Shown: positions 26,727-40,800 of the stretch, one piece after another
How the letters are laid out: each line of letters starts with the position of its first letter
Numbering within the stretch: position 1 is the first letter of the stretch
Source: Prosapia bicincta
Taxonomy: Eukaryota > Arthropoda > Insecta > Hemiptera > Cercopidae
DNA: 64,000 nucleotides
Reading direction: 5' to 3'
NCBI GenBank assembly: GCA_036971475.1
Contig: JBAIZL010000008.1
Coordinates: 26,426,982 to 26,490,981, forward strand
Notes under the pieces: generated by a model
Database searches by the model: none
Told to the model about the DNA's origin: nothing
What the model saw: only the letters and a program-made list of their open reading frames with translations
Position numbers and translations under genes: made by a program

Positions 26727-27120
26727 CTACACTTCCTCTACGTTCTCTTGTAAAGTACCAGCCACATAGCTTGGCGTGTAGGGGAACGGTAGTTTGAGTT
26801 GCCCCGCTACACTTCCTCTACGTTCTCTTGTAAAGTACCAGCCACATAGTTTGGCGTGTAGGGGAACGATAGTTTGAGTTGCCCCCGCTATACTTCCTCT
26901 ACGTTCTCTCGTAAAGTACCAGCCAGATAGTTTGGCGTGTAGGGGAACGGTAGTTTGAGTTGCCCCCGCTACACTTCCCCTACGTTCTCTTGTAAAGTAC
27001 CAGCCACATAGTTTGGCGTGTAGGGGAACGGTAGTTTGAGTTGCCCCCGCTATACTTCCTCTACGTTCTCTTGTAAAGTACCAGCCACATAGTTTGGCGT
27101 GTAGGGCAACAGTAGTCCGA
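26727..27120. repeat. Recurrent block with an 80-bp monomer (four copies)
   Basis: This block starts after GCCCCTGCTACAC, contains an 80-bp monomer at about 26,802, then a CCAGCCAGATAG variant. It recurs at 33,287, 35,716 and 47,781, at offsets of 6,560, 2,429 and 12,065 bp. The 26,727 and 47,781 copies share the extra variant CTCTCGTAAAG, while the 33,287 and 35,716 copies have CTCTTGTAAAG. This indicates two pairs of more closely related copies. Confidence 0.8.
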
Positions 27121-27281
27121 GTTACTCCCACTACACTTCCCCTACGTTCTCTTGTACAGTACGCACCACATAGCTTGGCGTGTAGGGGAACTGTACTCCA
27201 AGTTGGCCCGACTACACTTTCCCTATATTCCCTTGTACAGTACGCACCACATAGCTTGGCGTGTAGGGGAACGGTAGTCTG

Positions 27282-28650
27282 AGTTGCCCCCGCTACACTT
27301 CCCCTACGTTCTCTTGTAAAGTACCAGCCACATAGTTTGGCGTGTAGGGGAACGGTAGTTTGAGTTGCCCCCGCTATACTTCCTCTACGTTCTCTTGTAA
27401 AGTACCAGCCACATAGTTTGGCGTGTAGGGCAACAGTAGTCCGAGTTACTCCCACTACACTTCCCCTACGTTCCCTTGTACAGTACGCACCACATAGTTT
27501 GGCGTGTAGGGGAACGGTAGTCCAAGTTACTCCCACTACACTTCCCCTACGTTCCCTTGTACAGTACGCACCACATAGTTTGGCGTGTAGGGGAACGGTA
27601 GTCCAAGTTACTCCCACTACACTTCCCCTACGTTCCCTTGTACAGTACGCACCACATAGTTTGGCGTGTAGGGCAACAGTAGTCCGAGTTACTCCCACTA
27701 CACTTCCCCTACGTTCTCTTGTAAAGTACCAGCCACATAGCTTGGCGTGTAGGGGAACGGTAGTTTGAGTTGCCCCCGCTACACTTCCTCTACATTCTCT
27801 TGTAAAGTACCAGCCACATAGTTTGGCGTGTAGGGGAACGGTAGTTTGAGTTGCCCCCGCTACACTTCCTCTACGTTCTCTTGTAAAGTACCAGCCACAT
27901 AGCTTGGCGTGTAGGGGAACGGTAGTTTGAGTTGCCCCCGCTACACTTCCTCTACGTTCTCTTGTAAAGTACCAGCCACATAGCTTGGCGTGTAGGGGAA
28001 CGGTAGTTTGAGTTGCCCCCGCTACACTTCCTCTACGTTCTCTTGTAAAGTACCAGCCACATAGTTTGGCGTGTAGGGGAACGGTAGTTTGAGTTGCCCC
28101 CACTACACTTCCTCTACGTTCTCTTGTACAGTACGCACCACATAGTTTGGCGTACAGGGGAACGGTAGTCTGAGTTGCCCCCGCTACACTTCCCCTACGT
28201 TCTCTTGTACAGTACGCACCACATAGCTTGGCGTGTAGGGGAACGGTAGTTTGAGTTGCCCCCGCTACACTTCCCCTACGTTCTCTTGTACAGTACGCAA
28301 CACATAGTTTGGCGTGTAGGGGAACGGTAGTCTGAGTTGCCCCCGCTACACTTCCCCTACGTTCTCTTGTACAGTACGCACCACATAGTTTGGCGTGTAG
28401 GGGAACGGTAGTTTGAGTTGCCCCCACTACACTTCCTCTACGTTCTCTTGTACAGTACGCACCACATAGCTTGGCGTGTAGGGGAACGGTACTCCAAGTT
28501 GGCCCCACTACACTTTCCCTACATTCCCTTGTACAGTACGCACCACATAGTTTGGCGTGTAGGGGAACGGTAGTCTGAGTTGCCCCCGCTACACTTCCCC
28601 TACGTTCTCTTGTAAAGTACCAGCCACATAGTTTGGCGTGTAGGGGAACG
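27282..28650. repeat. Block duplicated at 36,514-37,882
   Basis: About 1.37 kb recurs 9,232 bp to the right, including rare variants such as GTACGCAACACATAG (28,291 and 37,523) and GGCGTACAGG. The copies separate at about 28,650 and 37,882, where the right copy switches to CTATAC monomers. A single base change is visible at about 27,793 (TACATTCTC versus TACGTTCTC). The offset is 114 monomers minus 2 bp. Confidence 0.8.
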
Positions 28651-31600
28651 GTAGTCTGAGTTGCCCCCGCTACACTTCCCCTACGTTCTCTTTTAAAGTA
28701 CCAGCCACATAGTTTGGCGTGTAGGGGAACGGTAGTCTGAGTTGCCCCCGCTACACTTCCCCTACGTTCTTTTGTAAAGTACCAGCCACATAGTTTGGCG
28801 TGTAGGGGAACGGTAGTCTGAGTTGCCCCCGCTACACTTCCCCTACGTTCTCTTGTAAAGTACCAGCCACATAGTTTGGCGTGTAGGGGAACGGTAGTTT
28901 GAGTTGCCCCCGCTATACTTCCTCTACGTTCTCTTGTAAAGTACCAGCCACATAGTTTGGCGTGTAGGGGAACGGTAGTCTGAGTTGCCCCTGCTACACT
29001 TCCCCTACGTTCTCTTGTAAAGTACCAGCCACATAGTTTGGCGTGTAGGGCAACAGTAGTCCTAGTTACTCCCACTACACTTCCCCTACGTTCTCTTGTA
29101 CAGTACGCACCACATAGCTTGGCGTGTAGGGCAACAGTAGTCCGAGTTACTCCCACTGCACTTCCCCTACATTCCCTTGTACAGTACGCACCACATAGTT
29201 TGGCGTGTAGGGCAACAGTAGTCCGAGTTACTCCCACTACACTTCCCCTAGGTTCTCTTGTACAGTACGCACCACATAGTTTGGCGTGTAGGGGAACGGT
29301 AGTTTGAGTTGCCCCCGCTACACTTCCTCTACGTTCTCTTGTACAGTACGGACCACATAGTTTGGCGTGTAGGGCAACAGTAGTCCGAGTTACTCCCACT
29401 ACACTTCCCCTACGTTCTCTTGTACAGTACGCACCACATAGCTTGGCGTGTAGGGGAACGGTAGTTTGAGTTGCCCCCGCTACACTTCCTCTACGTTCTC
29501 TTGTACAGTACCAGCCACATAGTTTGGCATCCAGGGGAACGGTAGTTTGAGTTGCCCCCACTACACTTCCCCTACGTTCTCTTGTACAGTACCAGCTACA
29601 TAGTTTGGCGTGTAGGGGAACAGTAGTCCGAGTTGCCCCCGCTACACTTCCCCTACGTTCTCTTGTACAGTACGCACCACATAGCTTGGCGTGTAGGGGA
29701 ACGGTAGTTTGAATTGCCCCCGCTATACTTCCTCTACGTTCTCTTGTAAAGTACCAGCCACATAGTTTGGCGTGTAGGGGAACGGTAGTCTGAGTTGCCC
29801 CCGCTACACTTCCCCTACGTTCTCTTGTAAAGTACCAGCCACATAGTTTGGCGTGTAGGGGAACGGTAGTTTGAGTTGCCAACGCTACACTTCCCGTACG
29901 TTCTCTTGTAAAGTACCAGCCACATAGTTTGGCGTGTAGGGGAACGATAGTTTGAGTTGCCCCCGCTATACTTCCTCTACGTTCTCTTGTAAAGTACCAG
30001 CCACATAGTTTGGCGTGTAGGGGAACGGTAGTCTGAGTTGCCCCCGCTACACTTCCCCTACGTTCTCTTGTAAAGTACCAGCCACATAGTTTGGCGTGTA
30101 GGGGAACGGTAGTTTGAGTTGCCCCCGCTACACTTCCCCTACGTTCTCTTGTAAAGTACCAGCCACATAGTTTGGCGTGTAGGGGAACGGTAGTTTGAGT
30201 TGCCCCCGCTATACTTCCTCTACGTTCTCTTGTAAAGTACCAGCCACATAGTTTGGCGTGTAGGGGAACGGTAGTCTGAGTTGCCCCCGCTACACTTCCC
30301 CTACGTTCTCTTGTACAGTACCAGCCACATAGTTTGGCGTGTAGGGGAACGGTAGTCTGAGTTGCCCCCGCTACACTTCCCCTACGTTCTCTTGTAAAGT
30401 ACCAGCCACATAGTTTGGCGTGTAGGGGAACGGTAGTCTGAGTTGCCCCCGCTACACTTCCCCTACGTTCTCTTGTACAGTACCAGCCACATAGTTTGGC
30501 GTGTAGGGGAACGGTAGTCTGAGTTGCCCCCGCTACACTTCCTCTACGTTCTCTTGTACAGTACCAGCCACATAGTTTGGCGTGTAGGGGAACGGTAGTC
30601 TGAGTTGCCCCCGCTACACTTCCCCTACGTTCTCTTGTAAAGTACCAGCCACATAGTTTGGTGTGTAGGGGAACGGTAGTTTGAGTTGCCCCCGCTACAC
30701 TTCCCTTACGTTCTCTTGTAAAGTACGCACCACATAGTTTGGCGTGTAGGGGAACGGTAGTCTGAGTTGCCCCCGCTACACTTCCCCTACGTTCTCTTGT
30801 ACAGTACGCACCACATAGCTTGGCGTGTAGGGGAACGGTAGTTTGAGTTGCCCCCGCTATACTTCCTCTACGTTCTCTTGTAAAGTACCAGCCACATAGT
30901 TTGGCGTGTAGGGCAACAGTAGTCCGAGTTACTCCCACTACACTTCCCCTACGTTCTCTTGTACAGTAAGCACCAAATAGCTTGGCGTGTAGGGGAACGA
31001 TAGTTTGAGTTGCCCCCGCTACACTTCCTCTACGTTCTCTTGTAAAGTACCAGCCACATAGTTTGGCGTGTAGGGGAACGGTAGTTTGAGTTGCCCCCGC
31101 TACACTTCCTCTACGTTCTCTTGTACAGTACCAGCCACATAGCTTGGCGTGTAGGGGAACGGTAGTTTGAGTTGCCCCCGCTATACTTCCTCTACGTTCT
31201 CTTGTAAAGTACCAGCCACATAGTTTGGCGTGTAGGGGAACGGTAGTCTGAGTTGCCCCCGCTACACTTCCCCTACGTTCTCTTGTAAAGTACCAGCCAC
31301 ATAGTTTGGCGTGTAGGGGAAAGGTAGTCTGAGTTGCCCCCGCTACACTTCCCCTACGTTCTCTTGTAAAGTACCAGCCACATAGTTTGGCGTGTAGGGG
31401 AAAGGTAGTCTGAGTTGCCCCCGCTACACTTCCCCTACGTTCTCTTGTAAAGTACCAGCCACATAGTTTGGCGTGTAGGGGAACGGTAGTCTGAGTTGCC
31501 CCCGCTACACTTCCCCTACGTTCTCTTGTAAAGTACCAGCCACATAGTTTGGCGTGTAGGGGAAAGGTAGTCTGAGTTGACCCCGCTACACTTCCCCTAC

Positions 31601-34600
31601 GTTCTCTTGTAAAGTACCAGCCACATAGTTTGGCGTGTAGGGGAACGGTAGTCTGAGTTGCCCCCGCTACACTTCCCCTACGTTCTCTTGTACAGTACGC
31701 ACCACATAGTTTGGCGTGTAGGGGAACGGTAATCCAAGTTGGCCCCATCACACTTTCCCTACATTCCCTTGTACAGTACGCACCACATAGCTTGGCGTGT
31801 AGGGGAACGATAGTTTGAGTTGCCCCCGCTACACTTTCTCTACGTTCTCTTGTACAGTACGCACCACATAGTTTGGCGTGTAGGGGAACGGTAATCCAAG
31901 TTGGCCCCACTACACTTTCCCTACATTCCCTTGTACAGTACGCACCACATAGCTTGGCGTGTAGGGGAACGATAGTTTGAGTTGCCCCCACTACACTTTC
32001 CCTACATTCCCTTGTACAGTACGCACCACATAGCTTGGCGTGTAGGGGAACGGTAGTTTGAGTTGCCCCCGCTACACTTCCTCTACGTTCTCTTGTAAAG
32101 TACCAGCCACATAGCTTGCCGTGTAGGGGAACGGTAGTTTGAGTTGCCCATACTACACTTCCCCTACGTTCTCTTGTACAGTACCAGCCACATAGCTTGG
32201 CGTGTAGGGCAACAGTAGTCCGAGTTGCCCCCGCTACACTTCCCCTACGTTCTCTTGTAAAGTACCAGCCACATAGCTTGCCGTGTAGGGGAACGGTAGT
32301 TTGAGTTGCCCATACTACACTTCCCCTACGTTCTCTTGTACAGTACCAGCCACATAGTTTGGCGTGTAGGGCAACAGTAGTCCGAGTTGCCCCCGCTACA
32401 CTTCCCCTACGTTCTCTTGTAAAGTACCAGCCACATAGTTTGGCGTGTAGGGGAACGGTAATCCAAGTTGGCCCCACTACACTTTCCCTACATTCCCTTG
32501 TACAGTACGCACCACATAGCTTGGCGTGTAGGGGAACGATAGTTTGAGTTGCCCCCGCTACACTTTCTCTACGTTCTCTTGTACAGTACCAGCCACATAG
32601 TTTGGCGTGTAGGGGAACGGTAGTTTGAGTTGCCCCCGCTACACTTTCTCTACGTTCTCTTGTACAGTACGCACCACATAGTTTGGCGTGTAGGGGAACG
32701 ATAGTTTGAGTTGCCCCCGCTACACTTTCTCTACGTTCTCTTGTACAGTACCAGCCACATAGTTTGGCGTGTAGGGGAACGATAGTTTGAGTTGCCCCCG
32801 CTACACTTTCTCTACGTTCTCTTGTACAGTACGCACCACATAGTTTGGCGTGTAGGGGAACGGTAATCCAAGTTGGCCCCACTACACTTTCCCTACATTC
32901 CCTTGTACAGTACGCACCACATAGCTTGGCGTGTAGGGGAACGATAGTTTGAGTTGCCCCCACTACACTTTCCCTACATTCCCTTGTACAGTACGCACCA
33001 CATAGCTTGGCGTGTAGGGGAACGGTAGTTTGAGTTGCCCCCGCTACACTTCCTCTACGTTCTCTTGTAAAGTACCAGCCACATAGCTTGCCGTGTAGGG
33101 GAACGGTAGTTTGAGTTGCCCATACTACACTTCCCCTACGTTCTCTTGTACAGTACCAGCCACATAGCTTGGCGTGTAGGAGAACGGTAGTTTGAGTTGC
33201 CCCCGCTACACTTCCTCTACGTTCTCTTGTAAAGTACCAGCCACATAGCTTGGCGTGTAGGGGAACGGTAGTTTGAGTTGCCCCTGCTACACTTCCTCTA
33301 CGTTCTCTTGTAAAGTACCAGCCACATAGCTTGGCGTGTAGGGGAACGGTAGTTTGAGTTGCCCCGCTACACTTCCTCTACGTTCTCTTGTAAAGTACCA
33401 GCCACATAGTTTGGCGTGTAGGGGAACGATAGTTTGAGTTGCCCCCGCTATACTTCCTCTACGTTCTCTTGTAAAGTACCAGCCAGATAGTTTGGCGTGT
33501 AGGGGAACGGTAGTTTGAGTTGCCCCCGCTACACTTCCCCTACGTTCTCTTGTAAAGTACCAGCCACATAGTTTGGCGTGTAGGGGAACGGTAGTTTGAG
33601 TTGCCCCCGCTATACTTCCTCTACGTTCTCTTGTAAAGTACCAGCCACATAGTTTGGCGTGTAGGGCAACAGTAGTCCGAGTTACTCCCACTACACTTCC
33701 CCTACGTTCCCTTGTACAGTACGCACCACATAGTTTGGCGTGTAGGGGAACGGTACTCCAAGTTGGCCCCACTACACTTTCCCTACATTCCCTTGTACAG
33801 TACGCACCACATAGCTTGGCGTGTAGGGCAACAGTAGTCCGAGTTACTCCCACTGCACTTCCCCTACATTCCCTTGTACAGTACGCACCACATAGTTTGG
33901 CGTGTAGGGGAACGGTAGTCCGAGTTGCCCCCGCTACACTTCCCCTACGTTCTCTTGTACAGTACGCACCACATAGCTTGGCGTGTAGGGGAACTGTACT
34001 CCAAGTTGGCCCGACTACACTTTCCCTATATTCCCTTGTACAGTACGCACCACATAGCTTGGCGTGTAGGGGAACGGTAGTCTGAGTTGCCCCCGCTACA
34101 CTTCCCCTACGTTCTCTTGTAAAGTACCAGCCACATAGTTTGGCGTGTAGGGGAACGGTAGTTTGAGTTGCCCCCGCTATACTTCCTCTACGTTCTCTTG
34201 TAAAGTACCAGCCACATAGTTTGGCGTGTAGGGCAACAGTAGTCCGAGTTACTCCCACTACACTTCCCCTACGTTCCCTTGTACAGTACGCACCACATAG
34301 TTTGGCGTGTAGGGGAACGGTAATCCAAGTTGGCCCCATCACACTTTCCCTACATTCCCTTGTACAGTACGCACCACATAGCTTGGCGTGTAGGGGAACG
34401 ATAGTTTGAGTTGCCCCCGCTACACTTTCTCTACGTTCTCTTGTACAGTACGCACCACATAGTTTGGCGTGTAGGGGAACGGTAATCCAAGTTGGCCCCA
34501 CTACACTTTCCCTACATTCCCTTGTACAGTACGCACCACATAGCTTGGCGTGTAGGGGAACGATAGTTTGAGTTGCCCCCACTACACTTTCCCTACATTC

Positions 34601-36513
34601 CCTTGTACAGTACGCACCACATAGCTTGGCGTGTAGGGGAACGGTAGTTTGAGTTGCCCCCGCTACACTTCCTCTACGTTCTCTTGTAAAGTACCAGCCA
34701 CATAGCTTGCCGTGTAGGGGAACGGTAGTTTGAGTTGCCCATACTACACTTCCCCTACGTTCTCTTGTACAGTACCAGCCACATAGCTTGGCGTGTAGGG
34801 CAACAGTAGTCCGAGTTGCCCCCGCTACACTTCCCCTACGTTCTCTTGTAAAGTACCAGCCACATAGCTTGCCGTGTAGGGGAACGGTAGTTTGAGTTGC
34901 CCATACTACACTTCCCCTACGTTCTCTTGTACAGTACCAGCCACATAGTTTGGCGTGTAGGGCAACAGTAGTCCGAGTTGCCCCCGCTACACTTCCCCTA
35001 CGTTCTCTTGTAAAGTACCAGCCACATAGTTTGGCGTGTAGGGGAACGATAGTTTGAGTTGCCCCCGCTACACTTCCCCTACGTTCTCTTGTAAAGTACC
35101 AGCCACATAGTTTGGCGTGTAGGGGAACGGTAATCCAAGTTGGCCCCACTACACTTTCCCTACATTCCCTTGTACAGTACGCACCACATAGCTTGGCGTG
35201 TAGGGGAACGATAGTTTGAGTTGCCCCCGCTACACTTTCTCTACGTTCTCTTGTACAGTACGCACCACATAGTTTGGCGTGTAGGGGAACGGTAATCCAA
35301 GTTGGCCCCACTACACTTTCCCTACATTCCCTTGTACAGTACGCACCACATAGCTTGGCGTGTAGGGGAACGATAGTTTGAGTTGCCCCCACTACACTTT
35401 CCCTACATTCCCTTGTACAGTACGCACCACATAGCTTGGCGTGTAGGGGAACGGTAGTTTGAGTTGCCCCCGCTACACTTCCTCTACGTTCTCTTGTAAA
35501 GTACCAGCCACATAGCTTGCCGTGTAGGGGAACGGTAGTTTGAGTTGCCCATACTACACTTCCCCTACGTTCTCTTGTACAGTACCAGCCACATAGCTTG
35601 GCGTGTAGGAGAACGGTAGTTTGAGTTGCCCCCGCTACACTTCCTCTACGTTCTCTTGTAAAGTACCAGCCACATAGCTTGGCGTGTAGGGGAACGGTAG
35701 TTTGAGTTGCCCCTGCTACACTTCCTCTACGTTCTCTTGTAAAGTACCAGCCACATAGCTTGGCGTGTAGGGGAACGGTAGTTTGAGTTGCCCCGCTACA
35801 CTTCCTCTACGTTCTCTTGTAAAGTACCAGCCACATAGTTTGGCGTGTAGGGGAACGATAGTTTGAGTTGCCCCCGCTATACTTCCTCTACGTTCTCTTG
35901 TAAAGTACCAGCCAGATAGTTTGGCGTGTAGGGGAACGGTAGTTTGAGTTGCCCCCGCTACACTTCCCCTACGTTCTCTTGTAAAGTACCAGCCACATAG
36001 TTTGGCGTGTAGGGGAACGGTAGTTTGAGTTGCCCCCGCTATACTTCCTCTACGTTCTCTTGTAAAGTACCAGCCACATAGTTTGGCGTGTAGGGCAACA
36101 GTAGTCCGAGTTACTCCCACTACACTTCCCCTACGTTCCCTTGTACAGTACGCACCACATAGTTTGGCGTGTAGGGGAACGGTACTCCAAGTTGGCCCCA
36201 CTACACTTTCCCTACATTCCCTTGTACAGTACGCATCACATAGCTTGGCGTGTAGGGCAACAGTAGTCCGAGTTACTCCCACTGCACTTCCCCTACATTC
36301 CCTTGTACAGTACGCACCACATAGTTTGGCGTGTAGGGGAACGGTAGTCCGAGTTGCCCCCGCTACACTTCCCCTACGTTCTCTTGTACAGTACGCACCA
36401 CATAGCTTGGCGTTTAGGGGAACTGTACTCCAAGTTGGCCCGACTACACTTTCCCTATATTCCCTTGTACAGTACGCACCACATAGCTTGGCGTGTAGGG
36501 GAACGGTAGTCTG

Positions 36514-37882
36514 AGTTGCCCCCGTTACACTTCCCCTACGTTCTCTTGTAAAGTACCAGCCACATAGTTTGGCGTGTAGGGGAACGGTAGTTTGAGTTGC
36601 CCCCGCTATACTTCCTCTACGTTCTCTTGTAAAGTACCAGCCACATAGTTTGGCGTGTAGGGCAACAGTAGTCCGAGTTACTCCCACTACACTTCCCCTA
36701 CGTTCCCTTGTACAGTACGCACCACATAGTTTGGCGTGTAGGGGAACGGTAGTCCAAGTTACTCCCACTACACTTCCCCTACGTTCCCTTGTACAGTACG
36801 CACCACATAGTTTGGCGTGTAGGGGAACGGTAGTCCAAGTTACTCCCACTACACTTCCCCTACGTTCCCTTGTACAGTACGCACCACATAGTTTGGCGTG
36901 TAGGGCAACAGTAGTCCGAGTTACTCCCACTACACTTCCCCTACGTTCTCTTGTAAAGTACCAGCCACATAGCTTGGCGTGTAGGGGAACGGTAGTTTGA
37001 GTTGCCCCCGCTACACTTCCTCTACGTTCTCTTGTAAAGTACCAGCCACATAGTTTGGCGTGTAGGGGAACGGTAGTTTGAGTTGCCCCCGCTACACTTC
37101 CTCTACGTTCTCTTGTAAAGTACCAGCCACATAGCTTGGCGTGTAGGGGAACGGTAGTTTGAGTTGCCCCCGCTACATTTCCTCTACGTTCTCTTGTAAA
37201 GTACCAGCCACATAGCTTGGCGTGTAGGGGAACGGTAGTTTGAGTTGCCCCCGCTACACTTCCTCTACGTTCTCTTGTAAAGTACCAGCCACATAGTTTG
37301 GCGTGTAGGGGAACGGTAGTTTGAGTTGCCCCCACTACACTTCCTCTACGTTCTCTTGTACAGTACGCACCACATAGTTTGGCGTACAGGGGAACGGTAG
37401 TCTGAGTTGCCCCCGCTACACTTCCCCTACGTTCTCTTGTACAGTACGCACCACATAGCTTGGCGTGTAGGGGAACGGTAGTTTGAGTTGCCCCCGCTAC
37501 ACTTCCCCTACGTTCTCTTGTACAGTACGCAACACATAGTTTGGCGTGTAGGGGAACGGTAGTCTGAGTTGCCCCCGCTACACTTCCCCTACGTTCTCTT
37601 GTACAGTACGCACCACATAGTTTGGCGTGTAGGGGAACGGTAGTTTGAGTTGCCCCCACTACACTTCCTCTACGTTCTCTTGTACAGTACGCACCACATA
37701 GCTTGGCGTGTAGGGGAACGGTACTCCAAGTTGGCCCCACTACACTTTCCCTACATTCCCTTGTACAGTACGCACCACATAGTTTGGCGTGTAGGGGAAC
37801 GGTAGTCTGAGTTGCCCCCGCTACACTTCCCCTACGTTCTCTTGTAAAGTACCAGCCACATAGTTTGGCGTGTAGGGGAACG
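36514..37882. repeat. Block duplicated from 27,282-28,650
   Basis: This is the right-hand partner of the 27,282-28,650 block at an offset of 9,232 bp. It lies within a longer stretch (about 35,716-37,000) whose left part matches 33,287 at an offset of 2,429 bp, so different parts of one stretch have different closest relatives. That is the signature of repeated unequal exchange or gene conversion. Confidence 0.8.
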
Positions 37883-40800
37883 GTAGTTTGAGTTGCCCCC
37901 GCTATACTTCCTCTACGTTCTCTTGTAAAGTACCAGCCACATAGTTTGGCGTGTAGGGGAACGGTAGTTTGAGTTGCCCCCGCTACACTTCCCCTACGTT
38001 CTCTTGTAAAGTACCAGCCACATAGTTTGGCGTGTAGGGGAACGGTAGTTTGAGTTGCCCCCGCTATACTTCCTCTACGTTCTCTTGTAAAGTACCAGCC
38101 ACATAGTTTGGCGTGTAGGGCAACAGTAGTCCGAGTTACTCCCACTACACTTCCCCTACGTTCCCTTGTACAGTACGCACCACATAGTTTTGCGTGTAGG
38201 GGAACGGTAGTCCAAGTTGGCCCCACTACACTTTCCCTACATTCCCTTGTACAGTACGCACCACATAGTTTGGCGTGTAGGGGAACGGTACTCCAAGTTG
38301 GCCCCAATACACTTTCCCTACATTCCCTTGTACAGTACGCACCACATAGCTTGGCGTGTAGGGCAACAGTAGTCCGAGTTACTCCCACTGCACTTCCCCT
38401 ACATTCCCTTGTACAGTACGCACCACATAGTTTGGCGTGTAGGGGAACGGTAGTCCGAGTTGCCCCCGCTACACTTCCCCTACGTTCTCTTGTACAGTAC
38501 GCACCACATAGCTTGGCGTGTAGGGGAACGGTACTCCAAGTTGTCCCCAATACACTTTCCCTATATTCCCTTGTACAGTACGCACCACATAGCTTGGCGT
38601 GTAGGGGAACGGTAGTCTGAGTTGCCCCCGCTACACTTCCCCTACGTTCTCTTGTAAAGTACCAGCCACATAGTTTGGCGTGTAGGGGAACGGTAGTTTG
38701 AGTTGCCCCCGCTATACTTCCTCTACGTTCTCTTGTAAAGTACCAGCCACATAGCTTGGCGTGTAGGGCAACAGTAGTCCGAGTTACTCCCACTACACTT
38801 CCCCTACGTTCCCTTGTACAGTACGCACCACATAGTTTGGCGTGTAGGGGAACGGTAGTCCAAGTTGGCCCCACTACACTTTCCCTACATTCCCTTGTAC
38901 AGTACGCACCACATAGCTTGGCGTGTAGGGCAACAGTAGTCCGAGTTACTCCCACTACACTTCCCCTACGTTCCCTTGTACAGTACGCACCACATAGTTT
39001 GGCGTGTAGGGGAACGGTAGTCCAAGTTGGCCCCACTACACTTCCCCTACGTTCCCTTGTACAGTACGCACCACATAGTTTGGCGTGTAGGGGAACGGTA
39101 GTCCAAGTTGGCCCCACTACACTTCCCCTACGTTCCCTTGTACAGTACGCACCACATAGCTTGGCGTGTAGGGGAACGGTACTCCAAGTTGGCCCACTAC
39201 ACTTTCCCTACATTCCCTTGTACAGTACGCACCACATAGCTTGGCGTGTAGGGCAACAGTAGTCCGAGTTACGCCCACTACACTTCCCCTACGTTCCCTT
39301 GTACAGTACGCACCACATAGCTTGGCGTGTAGGGCAACAGTAGTCCGAGTTACTCCCACTGCACTTCCCCTACATTCCCTTGTACAGTACGCACCACATA
39401 GCTTGGCGTGTAGGGGAACGGTACTCCAAGTTGGCCCCACTACACTTCCCCTACGTTCCCTTGTACAGTACGCACCACATAGCTTGGCGTGTAGGGCAAC
39501 AGTAGTCCGAGTTACTCCCACTACACTTCCCCTACGTTCCCTTGTACAGTACGCACCACATAGTTTGGCGTGTAGGGGAACGGTAGTCCGAGTTGCCCCC
39601 GCTACACTTTCTCTACGTTCTCTTGTACAGTACGCACCACATAGTTTGGCGTGTAGGGGAACGGTAGTCCGAGTTACTCCCACTGCACTTCCCCTACATT
39701 CCCTTGTACAGTACGCACCACATAGTTTGGCGTGTAGGGGAACGGTAGTCCGAGTTACCCCCGCTACACTTCCCCTACGTTCTCTTGTAAAGTACAAGCC
39801 ACATAGTTTGGCGTGTAGGGCAACAGTAGTCCGAGTTACTCCCACTACACTTCCCCTACGTTCTCTTGTACAGTACGCACCACATAGCTTGGCGTGTAGG
39901 GGAACGGTAGTTTGAGTTGCCCCCACTACACTTCCTCTACGTTCTCTTGTACAGTACGCACCACATAGCTTGGCGTGTAGGGGAACGGTACTCCAAGTTG
40001 GCCCCACTACACTTTCCCTATATTCCCTTGTACAGTACGCACCACATAGCTTGGCGTGTAGGGGAACGGTAGTTTGAGTTGCCCCCGCTACACTTCCCCT
40101 ACGTTCTCTTGTACAGTACGCACCACATAGTTTGGCGTGTAGGGGAACGGTAGTTTGAGTTGCCCCCGCTACACTTCCCCTACGTTCTCTTGTACAGTAC
40201 GCACCACATAGTTTGGCGTGTAGGGGAACGGTAGTTTGAGTTGCCCCCACTACACTTCCTCTACGTTCTCTTGTACAGTACGCACCACATAGCTTGGCGT
40301 GTAGGGGAACGGTACTCCAAGTTGGCCCCACTACACTTTCCCTATATTCCCTTGTACAGTACGCACCACATAGCTTGGCGTGTAGGGGAACGGTAGTTTG
40401 AGTTGCCCCCGCTACACTTCCTCTACGTTCTCTTGTACAGTACCAGCCACATAGTTTGGCGTGTAGGGGAACGGTAGTTTGAGTTGCCCCGCTACACTTC
40501 CCCTACGTTCTCTTGTACAGTACGCACCACATAGTTTGGCGTGTAGGGGAACGGTAGTCCGAGTTACTCCCACTACACTTCCCCTACGTTCTCTTGTACA
40601 GTACGCACCACATAGCTTGGCGTGTAGGGCAACAGTGGTCCGAGTTACTCCCACTACACTTCCCCTACGTTCTCTTGTACAGTACGCACCACATAGTTTG
40701 GCGTGTAGGGGAACGGTAGTTTGAGTTGCCCCCACTACACTTCCCCTACGTTCTCTTGTACAGTACGCACCACATAGCTTGGCGTGTAGGGGAACGGTAG

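Noticed and set aside
38108..39262. Plus-strand repeat frames (MACRATVVRVTPTTL type)
   Set aside because: They exist only where consecutive variant monomers lack the TGA in AGTTTGAG, and they begin at TTG. They are by-products of subfamily variation.
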